The notes: generated by a model not told the origin, from the letters alone. DNA of 5,299 nucleotides from Loktanella sp. UBA3435 (GCA_002378665.1 DFSO01000087.1:98287-103585), one strand, 5' to 3'. Positions 1-5,299 are shown, counted from the stretch's first letter. Made by a program: numbers and translations.

Positions 1-695
1 TCACGGCGCTGATGGTTATGATTGTAGCGCCTGTTTTCCTAGACACACTGATCCCGCTTGTGTTCGTGGGATATGGCGCTGCGATCCTTTGGTTTAGCGC
101 GAAGGGGGCGGATGCCTTGCCGCGCCTTGGGTTGGAAGCGGGTGATCTGCCTGCGCGAATATGGCTGGTGATCGGGGCCGCGTTGATTGGATCAGGAGTG
201 ACTGATGTTATGATTGTGGTGGCGCAGAATTTGGGTGCCGCGGGGTGGCAGCCTTGGATCATCAGTATTTATGTGAGTGTGATGCTGCTGGTGATTGGGG
301 GGCTAAGTCTTTCGACGTCATTGGTGCCGAGCCTGCCCGCGCAGGATGAACCGCATGAGATCACAGAGAAAGATACGGAAATTTTTGCAAGGCTCGAGGT
401 GTTGATGGCGGGGCAGAAACCTTATCTTGATCCAGAGCTTTCGCTGTGAAAGCTGTCGCGCAAATTGGGCGTGCCTGTGAAGCAATTGTCAGAAGCGATC
501 AATAAGGTGACGGGTAAAAACGTGTCGCGCTATATTAATGCAGCACGGATAAACGAGGCCAAGGCGGTGTTATCGTCGGGCGAAAATGTGACGAGTGCAA
601 TGCTGTCGTCAGGGTTTAACACAAAGTCGAACTTTAACCGCGAGTTTTTACGCGTTGCGGGCGTGTCACCAAGCGAGTGGTTGCGGGCGCGTTAG
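1..695 (+). pseudogene. Membrane-anchored AraC-family transcriptional regulator, 5' end outside window, interrupted by in-frame TGA
   Basis: The reading frame is open from the window's left edge, so the true start lies upstream; the ATG at 12 is probably internal. The first 145 residues from that ATG hold about three hydrophobic membrane segments (residues about 6-28, 50-72 and 82-101), then an acidic linker ending in PYLDPELSL. A TGA at 447-449 stops translation there. The same frame continues without any shift from 450 to the TAG at 693-695 and encodes an AraC DNA-binding domain with two helix-turn-helix units (LSRKLGVPVKQLSEAIN, then VTSAMLSSGFNTKSNFNREF and the closing GVSPSEW). In this family the PYLDP...LTL segment normally runs straight into RLARKLGVP, so the TGA sits inside one continuous domain. 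One base change from a sense codon such as CGA or TCA would explain it. As written, the product would keep its membrane part and lose DNA binding. Restart at TTG 465 is possible, but no clear ribosome binding site precedes it. A sequencing error is the main alternative. The regulated target is unknown. Confidence 0.82.
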
Positions 696-1246
696 AACGT
701 CGGCGGTGTGCAGGCGCTAATGATCATGCAAACATCCGTGCCGACATTGCGGAAACGATGCGGTAGCCGGCTATCGAAAAGGTAGCCTTCGCCAGCGCGC
801 AATACCTTGATCTGATCGTCGACGGTGATTTCGATCTCGCCTTGGATAATGATGCCTGCTTCTTCGCCGATGTGGGACAACAGTTCTGGGCCCGTATCCG
901 CGCCGGTGGGGTATGTCTCGTCAAGCATTTGAAGCGTGTGTTTTGCGGCGTTGCCAAGTTGGCGAAGCGAGACGGCGGGATCACCGAATTGCGGGGCAAG
1001 TTCTGTGAATTCGTCGGCGCGGTAAAAGTACTTTTTATCCAACGGTTCTTCGATTGTGACGAAGAATTCCGCGATGCTCATGGGGATCGCATCGAGCAGT
1101 CGTTTGAGGGAAGCGACAGAGGGGCTCGTTTTGTTCTGTTCAATGAGCGAAACTGTGCCGTTTGTCAGGCCCGCACGTGTGGCAAGTTCGCGCTGAGAAA
1201 GACCGCTTGCTTTGCGAATTTCTTGCAGTCTCGTCCCGATATCCAA
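692..1246 (-). CDS. puuR: PuuR-like HTH-cupin transcriptional repressor
   Basis: This 184-residue protein has an XRE-type helix-turn-helix at about residues 6-60 (LQEIRKASGLSQRELATRAG, then LTNGTVSLIEQNKTSPSVASLKRLL) and a C-terminal cupin at about 108-178, with GEEAGIIIQGEIEITV, the turn around RAGEGYLF, and LPHRFRNVG. The tail CMIISACTPPTF closely matches the tail of E. coli PuuR as I remember it, and the length (about 185) also matches. PuuR represses putrescine-utilisation genes and releases DNA when putrescine binds; the cupin is the likely ligand-sensing part. The start is a TTG at 1246, chosen because GAGGA lies 7 nt upstream and the frame closes at a TAA (1274-1276) with no better start between. 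It is divergent from the GABA transaminase gene, which fits local control of GABA/putrescine catabolism. Its stop codon overlaps the stop of the convergent AraC gene. The family is secure; putrescine as ligand is inferred. Confidence 0.85.
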   Translation of the reverse strand: MDIGTRLQEIRKASGLSQRELATRAGLTNGTVSLIEQNKTSPSVASLKRLLDAIPMSIAEFFVTIEEPLDKKYFYRADEFTELAPQFGDPAVSLRQLGNAAKHTLQMLDETYPTGADTGPELLSHIGEEAGIIIQGEIEITVDDQIKVLRAGEGYLFDSRLPHRFRNVGTDVCMIISACTPPTF

Positions 1247-1253
1247 TTCAATT

Positions 1254-1258
1254 TCCTC
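1254..1258 (-). promoter_or_regulatory. Ribosome binding site deciding the TTG start of puuR
   Basis: Read on the minus strand, GAGGA is followed by 7 nt (AATTGAA) and then TTG at 1246. This is the only good Shine-Dalgarno match before the helix-turn-helix. The frame has no ATG or GTG between the upstream TAA and residue 1, so the TTG start rests on this site. Confidence 0.7.
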
Positions 1259-1261
1259 GTA

Positions 1262-1282
1262 TTGCTTTATAATTTATAGCAA
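1262..1282. promoter_or_regulatory. AT-rich imperfect palindrome upstream of puuR, possible autoregulatory operator or promoter element
   Basis: The 21-base sequence has TTGCT at its left end and AGCAA at its right end around an AT-rich centre. Eight of ten base pairs are complementary, and both mismatches are T opposite T. It lies 15 bases upstream of the puuR start codon. On the minus strand it contains TATAAA-like hexamers; a weak -35 candidate (TCGACC) lies 18 nt before the first of them. It could be the puuR -10 region, an operator, or both. The symmetry is seen directly; the role is inferred. Confidence 0.4.
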
Positions 1283-1396
1283 GATCAACTGCATAGGTCG
1301 ACGCTTTTACTGTAATACTTTCCGCAGGTGCGTTTTTGAGGCCCCGCGCGCAGATGCGCAATAAAAAAAGGAATTTTAGGGCTAGATAGATTCAGA

Positions 1397-1425
1397 TTGA
1401 CAGCTAAATTAAACGTACTATGAGA
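1397..1425 (+). promoter_or_regulatory. Candidate sigma-70-type promoter for gabT
   Basis: A perfect TTGACA (-35) at 1397-1402 is followed after 16 nt by TATGAG (1419-1424), a 4-of-6 match to TATAAT. This puts the predicted transcript start around 1431, about 45 nt before the favoured gabT start codon at 1478. The -10 element falls inside the first of two direct repeats. The -35 match is strong and the -10 is modest. Confidence 0.5.
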
Positions 1426-1445
1426 ATTTTAAACGTGATCTGAGA
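1409..1445 (+). repeat. Two 17-base direct repeats, 20 bp apart, over the gabT promoter
   Basis: Copy one is TTAAACGTACTATGAGA (1409-1425) and copy two is TTAAACGTGATCTGAGA (1429-1445). They agree at 14 of 17 positions, with the three differences all in the middle. The 20-bp period is about two helical turns, so a bound protein would meet both copies on the same DNA face. Copy one covers the predicted -10 and copy two covers the predicted start of transcription, where a repressor would be expected. The likely binder is the divergently encoded PuuR-like protein. The right half of copy one (ACTATGAGAA) loosely resembles the asymmetric E. coli PuuR box as I recall it (ending in AATGAACA). Repeats are seen; binding is inferred. 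Confidence 0.5.
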
Positions 1446-1465
1446 GGGTCCGTGCTCTGTTCATG

Positions 1466-1470
1466 AAGGA
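1466..1470 (+). promoter_or_regulatory. Ribosome binding site favouring the gabT start at 1478 over 1463
   Basis: AAGGA at 1466-1470 is followed by 7 nt and the ATG at 1478. The earlier in-frame ATG at 1463 has only GAGAGGG ending at 1448, 14 nt away, and would itself place this AAGGA inside the coding region. The 1478 start is therefore preferred. Confidence 0.65.
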
Positions 1471-1477
1471 TACGAAA

Positions 1478-2866
1478 ATGTCTAACACGGTTAAAGCTGC
1501 GAAGAAAAAACCTGCTAAAGCACGCCCAAACGCTAATCCAGCGATTTCAATTGTTCCTGACGTAAAGGACCATGTTTTGACAAACGCTGAACTGCTTGCT
1601 CGTCGTGAGGCAGCCGTTCCACGTGGTGTTGCTTCTGCCACACCTATTTTTGCGGATTACGCTGAGAATGCGGAGCTTTGGGACGTTGAAGGCAACCGCT
1701 ACATCGATTTCGCGGGTGGTATTGCTGTTTTGAACACAGGTCACCGTCACCCAAAGGTGATTGCTGCTGCTAAGGCGCAAGAAGATCACTATACACATAC
1801 AAGTTTTCAGGTTGTCGCATATGAGCCGTACATCGCGCTTGCAGAGCGTTTGAACGCGCTGGCACCTGGCGATCACGCGAAGAAAACGCTGTTGGTCACC
1901 ACGGGTGCGGAAGCTGTCGAGAACGCGGTCAAGATTGCACGCGCGGCCACAGGTCGTTCGGGCATTATTGCTTTCACGGGTGGTTACCACGGTCGCACGC
2001 TTTTGACGCTGGGCATGACTGGCAAGATTTCACCGTATAAGAAGGACGTTGGTCCGTTCCCTGCCGATATCTTCCGCGCGCCGTTCCCGAACGTGCGTGA
2101 TGGTATCACTGTGAAGGATGCGCTGACGGCGTTGCAGAACCTGTTCCTGACAGACGCGCAGCCAGAGCGGGTTGCCGCGATCATCATCGAGCCTGTTTTG
2201 GGCGAGGGTGGTTATACGCCAGTACCGTTTGACATGCTGCGCGAGTTGCGTGCGATTTGTGACCAGCATGGCATCATGTTGATTGCTGACGAAATTCAGT
2301 CCGGCTTTGCCCGCGCTGGCACATGGTTCGCGATTGAGCATTCGGGCGTTGTTCCTGATCTGATCACTGTCGCGAAATCGATGGCAGGTGGGTATCCGAT
2401 TGCGGGTGTGATTGGTCGTGCCGAAGTCATGGACGCGATGATCCCTGGTGGATTGGGCGGCACATATGGCGGTAACCCTGTTGCCTGTGCTGCGGCCTTG
2501 GCTGCGATTGATGTGATCGAAGAGGAAGGCCTGCTGGCCCGTTCCAATGCGATGGGCGAAACCTTCCGCACCCGCTTTGCTGATATTGGTGCGCGTGTTG
2601 CGCCCTACCGCATGTGGGACATTCGTGGTCTTGGCGCGATGATCGCTATCGAGTTCGTCACTGATTTTGAATCGGCTGCCCCTGATGGTGCGTTGACAAA
2701 AGCCGTAATTGCACAGGCGCTGAAGCGTGGGTTGATCCTGCTGGCGTGTGGTATGCACGGCAACGCGTTGCGGATCATGGTGCCGATCACAGCATCTGAT
2801 GATATCATCGACGAAGGTCTGGCGATCTTTGAAGAGGCGCTGACTGCGGCAATCGCAGAATCCTAA
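1478..2866 (+). CDS. gabT: 4-aminobutyrate--2-oxoglutarate transaminase (GABA transaminase)
   Basis: Cytoplasmic class III PLP-dependent aminotransferase. It moves the amino group of GABA to 2-oxoglutarate, giving succinate semialdehyde and glutamate. The 462-residue product (start 1478) follows E. coli GabT closely. The PLP-binding lysine is K300 in TVAKSMAGGYPIAGVIGRAEVMDA. The ring-binding aspartate is D271 in LIADEIQSG, phosphate binding is at TTGAEAVENA (about 141-150), and substrate residues are I82, R173 and E243. These correspond to I50, R141, E211, D239 and K268 of E. coli GabT (from memory), all with the same offset of 32. That offset measures an N-terminal extension rich in Lys, Ala and Pro (KAAKKKPAKARPNANP), absent from E. 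coli. An in-frame TTG at 1577 with its own binding site would give a 429-residue protein of normal length. PuuE is a near-identical alternative name, since GabT and PuuE are close homologues. Divergent puuR suggests repression lifted by putrescine. A strong terminator follows, so the unit is probably monocistronic. Confidence 0.93.
   Translation: MSNTVKAAKKKPAKARPNANPAISIVPDVKDHVLTNAELLARREAAVPRGVASATPIFADYAENAELWDVEGNRYIDFAGGIAVLNTGHRHPKVIAAAKAQEDHYTHTSFQVVAYEPYIALAERLNALAPGDHAKKTLLVTTGAEAVENAVKIARAATGRSGIIAFTGGYHGRTLLTLGMTGKISPYKKDVGPFPADIFRAPFPNVRDGITVKDALTALQNLFLTDAQPERVAAIIIEPVLGEGGYTPVPFDMLRELRAICDQHGIMLIADEIQSGFARAGTWFAIEHSGVVPDLITVAKSMAGGYPIAGVIGRAEVMDAMIPGGLGGTYGGNPVACAAALAAIDVIEEEGLLARSNAMGETFRTRFADIGARVAPYRMWDIRGLGAMIAIEFVTDFESAAPDGALTKAVIAQALKRGLILLACGMHGNALRIMVPITASDDIIDEGLAIFEEALTAAIAES
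1564..1579 (+). promoter_or_regulatory. Internal ribosome binding site and alternative TTG start within gabT
   Basis: AAAGGA at 1564-1569 is followed by 7 nt and an in-frame TTG at 1577-1579. Starting here gives LTNAELLARREAAVPRG, which lines up with the N-terminus of E. coli GabT (NKELMQRRSQAIPRG, from memory) and removes the basic extension. The spacing equals that of the upstream AAGGA-ATG pair. It may be the true start, a second start, or chance. Confidence 0.4.
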
Positions 2867-2877
2867 ATAATTCAAAG

Positions 2878-2906
2878 GGGCGGGCCATAAAGTGCCCGCC
2901 CTTTTT
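2878..2906 (+). terminator. Rho-independent terminator after gabT, between convergent genes
   Basis: A perfect 8-bp GC-rich stem, GGGCGGGC (2878-2885) with GCCCGCCC (2894-2901), encloses an 8-nt loop and is followed by TTTTT (2902-2906). It begins 12 nt after the gabT stop. Upstream AAAG (2874-2877) can extend the pairing into the T run. For the convergent mgtE transcript the same stem is followed only by CTTTGAATT, so termination in that direction is likely weaker. Confidence 0.9.
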
Positions 2907-2911
2907 CTATT

Positions 2912-4294
2912 TTAGTCGATCAGTAGCGGCATCATGAGTGTCGCGAGGCTCAACACCAAGAAGAACCCAGCCATATCTGTGATCGTTGTCAAAAGTGGGC
3001 CACTGGCCACGGCCGGATCTTGGCCGACGCGCTTGAGCAGGAGTGGCACGACACCCCCGATGGATACCGCGATGATGGTATTGAGCGCGAGCGCCAAGCC
3101 GATCACGAGGCCGAGGTAGGGATTACCTTTCCAGATCCAGCAGACGATCCCGATGAGAATACCAAGAACGATGCCGTTGATGACGCCGACGGAGACCTCT
3201 TTCATCCAGACGCGCATGGCGTCTTTGGGGCGCACAAGACCAAGGGAAAGTTCACGCATGGTGACGCCGACCGCTTGGTTTCCTGAGCAGCCGCTCATGT
3301 CTGACACCATTGGCAAGAAAACCGCGATGGCGATGACGGCGGCGAGGGTGTCTTCGTAGGCGGAAATCACGCTGGCCGCGATGATGTTGAGAACGATATT
3401 GGCCGAGAGCCACGCAAGCCTGCGTCGCGAGCGGATCGCAAGCGGCATGGTGCGTAATTCGTCGCCGACAATACCTTGCATTCGCAGGGTATCACCCTCT
3501 GCGCGGGCCAAAATCGCGGCGTCAACGGCGGTGCGCGAGATGACACCAACAAGCCCAGTTTCGCCGTCGGTGACGGGAAACCCAAGGAAGTCGTAGTCGT
3601 TAAACAGGTCTTGCAACTCATTCAGCGAGGCATGGGCGTCAACAGTGAGCGGGGTGACCATGATCTCGGACAATTTCGCGCCGCGCTTTGCAGTCAAAAG
3701 TCCGCGCAGGGACACGACGCCGACGGGGTTATTGGCATCGTCCACAATATAGGGGTGCTGACCGTGGTAGCGTTCAAGGTCTTCGTCATCGCTGGCGAGG
3801 CTGCGCAGCACGGCCCCAACGGTTTGATCGGCACGAAACTGGAACGCGTCAGCGAGCATCAAGCCACCCGCGGTGCCTGCGTCATATTCGGCAAGACGGC
3901 GGACGCTGGCGGCGTCTTCGGGGTTGATCCCAGCAAGCAGCGCCTCGGCGTCTTCGGCGTCAAGTTCGCCGATAACGTCGGCCTGTACGTCGGAGTCGAG
4001 TTCCTCAAAAATCTTGACGGCGTGCTCGGCGTCTTGGCCTTCCATCAATTCGCCCGCCAGCTCTAGCGGCGCTTCGTCGATCAGGCGCGAGGCGAGTTCG
4101 GAATCGAGGAGGTGAATAATCCTGTCGCGGTCTTCGGGTGCGAATTCGAGGACGATACGCAGCGCCTCACTAATGGTGACCTCATCAAGGGCGGCGTTCA
4201 GAAATTCGGCGTCACCCCGTTCGAGAGCAGCCTCAATCTGATCGGTGATGTCGATATCTTCTATGGCATCAGGCTCTATTACAGGTGCGTCCAT
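2912..4294 (-). CDS. mgtE: MgtE-family magnesium transporter/channel
   Basis: Inner-membrane Mg2+ channel/transporter of 460 residues, a normal length for the family. In order: a strongly acidic cytoplasmic N domain (about 1-145) ending in YDAGTAGGLM, which matches the family's link into the first CBS domain; two CBS domains (about 146-205 and 208-268); a plug-helix region (about 270-290); and five membrane segments (about 292-312, 316-332, 366-388, 391-420 and 432-458). The last segment carries DPAVASGPLLTTITDMAG; D440 corresponds to the pore aspartate of Thermus MgtE (Asp432, from memory). In this family the N and CBS domains bind Mg2+ and close the pore when internal Mg2+ is high. The ATG at 4294 is supported by AGAGGA 7 nt upstream. 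The conserved second-to-third helix loop reads SDMSGCSGNQAVGVTMRELSLG instead of the more usual MGGNxGxQ form, marking a subfamily. It stands alone, convergent with gabT and divergent from the TAXI gene. No Mg2+ riboswitch was recognised upstream. Confidence 0.95.
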   Translation of the reverse strand: MDAPVIEPDAIEDIDITDQIEAALERGDAEFLNAALDEVTISEALRIVLEFAPEDRDRIIHLLDSELASRLIDEAPLELAGELMEGQDAEHAVKIFEELDSDVQADVIGELDAEDAEALLAGINPEDAASVRRLAEYDAGTAGGLMLADAFQFRADQTVGAVLRSLASDDEDLERYHGQHPYIVDDANNPVGVVSLRGLLTAKRGAKLSEIMVTPLTVDAHASLNELQDLFNDYDFLGFPVTDGETGLVGVISRTAVDAAILARAEGDTLRMQGIVGDELRTMPLAIRSRRRLAWLSANIVLNIIAASVISAYEDTLAAVIAIAVFLPMVSDMSGCSGNQAVGVTMRELSLGLVRPKDAMRVWMKEVSVGVINGIVLGILIGIVCWIWKGNPYLGLVIGLALALNTIIAVSIGGVVPLLLKRVGQDPAVASGPLLTTITDMAGFFLVLSLATLMMPLLID

Positions 4295-4589
4295 GTTCTT
4301 TTCCTCTCCGGGCGGGGCCTTGCGAATGATTTCCTCGTTATATGTGGAAACGTTGAGAATAATAAACGTTTTACTACCTGAGCACTAAATAAGTATTGAA
4401 TGATACATCTTGCTGATGCGGTCTCAGTTCAGACTAGGGTAAGAACCTTGCGTTATAGGTCCGTTTTGGGGTCGTTTACGTAAGCGTCACTGCCGAGACG
4501 TCGCACAGTAGGGGAAGTCCCGACTGATACGATCTTGCGGCTTTGTTTGAAAAATTCAAAGGCCGCAAAAACCAAATAGGGAGAAGATC
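4295..4589. other. Divergent intergenic region between mgtE and the TAXI gene, no gene seen
   Basis: These 295 bases must hold the promoters for mgtE (leftward) and the TAXI gene (rightward), but neither could be placed with confidence. A leftward TATTAT around 4358-4363 is a possible mgtE -10, though its -35 is poor. Visible structure: two AAACGTT boxes at 4348-4354 and 4364-4370, 16 bp apart; the 8-base palindrome TTACGTAA at 4476-4483; and a hairpin at 4535-4568. No tRNA, small gene with a ribosome binding site, or known riboswitch was recognised. Confidence 0.6.
4535..4568 (+). promoter_or_regulatory. Leader hairpin just upstream of the TAXI gene's ribosome binding site
   Basis: TTGCGGC (4535-4541) pairs with GCCGCAA (4562-4568), and TTTG (4542-4545) pairs with CAAA (4557-4560), leaving one bulged G at 4561. 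This gives 11 bp and an 11-nt loop. An alternative inner helix pairs TTTGAA (4546-4551) with TTCAAA (4555-4560). The hairpin ends 9 nt before AGGGAG (4578-4583). Neither strand has a T run after the stem, so it is not a typical terminator. It may stabilise the mRNA or affect translation. Confidence 0.55.
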
Positions 4590-5299
4590 ATGAAGATATT
4601 TAAGTCACTTGCCGTTGCGGGCGCCATGATGGCCGCAACTGCGAGCGCTGCTGAAGAGCAGTTCATCACAATCGGCACTGGTGGCCAAACTGGCGTTTAC
4701 TTTGTTGTCGGTCAGTCGATCTGCCGCCTCGTGAACCGTGGCACAGCCGAGCATAACCTTAAGTGCACAGCGCCATCCACTGGTGGTTCGATTGCGAACA
4801 TCAATGCGATTATGGCTGGCGACATGGACATGGGCGTTGCTCAGTCCGATTGGCAGTTCCACGCCTATAACGGCACGTCCGAATTCGAAGGCAACAAGTT
4901 CGACAAAGAACGCGCTGTTTTCTCGGTACACGGTGAGCCATTCACTGTGATTGCCCGCGCTGATTCTGGCATCACAACGTTCGCTGATCTTAAAGGTAAG
5001 CGCGTCAACATCGGTAACCCAGGTTCCGGCCAATATGCGACAATGCAGGTTGTAATGGACGCGCTTGGTTGGACAATGGACGACTTTGCACTCGCTTCCG
5101 AGCTGAAGCCAGCCGAGCAAGCCGCTGCATTGGGCGACAACAAGGTTGATGCGATCATCTACACTGTTGGTCACCCGAACGGCTCTATCCAAGAAGCTGT
5201 TTCAACTGTTGACGCTGTGCTGATCCCAGTGACTGGCCCAGAAATTGATAAGTTGATTGCAGAAAACGCTTACTATGCTGCAGCCACTATTCCGGGCGG
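4590..5299 (+). CDS. TAXI-family TRAP transporter solute-binding protein, 3' end outside window
   Basis: Periplasmic binding protein that captures a substrate and passes it to a TRAP membrane permease. The frame from the ATG at 4590 stays open to the window edge, giving 236 codons of a family usually a little over 300 long. Residues 1-20 form a signal peptide (two lysines, a hydrophobic core, then ATASA before AEEQ, cleavage about 20/21). The mature part shows the TAXI hallmarks: ITIGTGGQTGVYFVVGQSICRLVN, STGGSIANINAI, MGVAQSDWQFHAYNG, FTVIARADSGI, LKGKRVNIGNPGSGQYATM and YTVGHPNGSIQE. AGGGAG at 4578-4583, 6 nt before the ATG, supports the start. A cysteine pair at C45 and C59 may form a disulfide. 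The permease gene, often a fused 4TM-12TM protein in this family, is expected downstream. TAXI substrates vary (glutamate and other carboxylates are reported for some), so none is assigned. Confidence 0.93.
   Translation, partial: MKIFKSLAVAGAMMAATASAAEEQFITIGTGGQTGVYFVVGQSICRLVNRGTAEHNLKCTAPSTGGSIANINAIMAGDMDMGVAQSDWQFHAYNGTSEFEGNKFDKERAVFSVHGEPFTVIARADSGITTFADLKGKRVNIGNPGSGQYATMQVVMDALGWTMDDFALASELKPAEQAAALGDNKVDAIIYTVGHPNGSIQEAVSTVDAVLIPVTGPEIDKLIAENAYYAAATIPG

Noticed and set aside
842..1279. Open frame of 145 codons on the plus strand opposite puuR
   Set aside because: Cys- and Phe-rich shadow of the puuR coding strand with no family resemblance. It would overlap all of the HTH-cupin gene.
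1409..1432. CtrA-type TTAA-N7-TTAA site in the gabT promoter
   Set aside because: Two TTAA tetramers are present (1409-1412 and 1429-1432), but they are 16 nt apart rather than 7. They are better explained by the 20-bp direct repeats.
2030..2875. Long open frame of 281 codons on the minus strand opposite gabT
   Set aside because: It is antisense to a clear, fully conserved gabT. The protein is rich in Arg, His and Asn with no recognisable domain, and no ribosome binding site or promoter was seen. It also runs through the gabT stop region.
3476..4066. Open frame of 196 codons on the plus strand opposite mgtE
   Set aside because: Shadow of the MgtE N and CBS domains, where the codon pattern keeps the antisense frame open. 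It has no ribosome binding site and no domain.
4112..4381. Short plus-strand frame spanning the mgtE start and upstream region
   Set aside because: Mostly antisense to mgtE, and no domain or convincing start site was found.
4421..4434. Small inverted repeat GTCT/AGAC in the mgtE-TAXI intergenic region
   Set aside because: Only 4 bp with a 6-nt gap and no adjacent promoter element; expected by chance.
4295..4589. A possible Mg2+ riboswitch (M-box or ykkC-like) leader upstream of mgtE
   Set aside because: The upstream space is long enough, but I saw no conserved M-box-like helices and no terminator/antiterminator pair before the mgtE start. A covariance-model search would settle it.
4605..5192. 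Open frame of 195 codons on the minus strand opposite the TAXI gene
   Set aside because: The plus strand carries an unmistakable TAXI protein with signal peptide and ribosome binding site. The antisense product has no recognisable features.

Overview
The window looks like chromosomal DNA from a marine alphaproteobacterium, most likely Rhodobacterales (Roseobacter group). This is an inference from protein resemblance: a membrane-anchored AraC-type regulator, a PuuR/GabT pair, an MgtE of the 'SDMSGCSGNQA' type, and a TAXI-type TRAP binding protein. No rRNA or other marker gene is present. It reads as ordinary chromosome: no transposase, phage, CRISPR or toxin-antitoxin signal was seen.

Layout. 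(1) Positions 1-695, plus strand: the 3' part of a membrane-anchored AraC-family regulator, cut by the window edge and interrupted by an in-frame TGA at 447-449 at the start of its DNA-binding domain, so probably a pseudogene or a sequence error. (2) Positions 692-1246, minus strand: a PuuR-like HTH-cupin repressor, converging on the AraC gene with overlapping stop codons. (3) Positions 1247-1477: a divergent control region with an AT-rich palindrome near puuR, a TTGACA promoter facing right, and two 17-base direct repeats 20 bp apart covering that promoter's -10 region. (4) Positions 1478-2866, plus strand: a 4-aminobutyrate transaminase (GabT/PuuE type) with an unusual basic N-terminal extension and a credible second start at 1577, closed by a strong hairpin-T terminator at 2878-2906. 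(5) Positions 2912-4294, minus strand: an MgtE magnesium channel/transporter, convergent with gabT. (6) Positions 4295-4589: a divergent intergenic region with no gene, holding two AAACGTT boxes and a leader hairpin. (7) Position 4590 to the window end, plus strand: the first 236 codons of a TAXI-family TRAP solute-binding protein with a clear signal peptide.

How the genes work together. The one clear functional unit is puuR-gabT. In known systems PuuR represses putrescine catabolism and is relieved by putrescine. Putrescine degradation yields GABA, which GabT/PuuE converts to succinate semialdehyde. The divergent layout and the repeats over the gabT promoter fit a local repressor-target pair. 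MgtE and the TAXI protein are separate units. The TAXI gene probably starts a TRAP transporter operon running past the window, and its substrate cannot be read from the sequence. I found no convincing previously undescribed system. The most useful leads are the interrupted AraC gene, the direct-repeat operator candidate and the two-start gabT.
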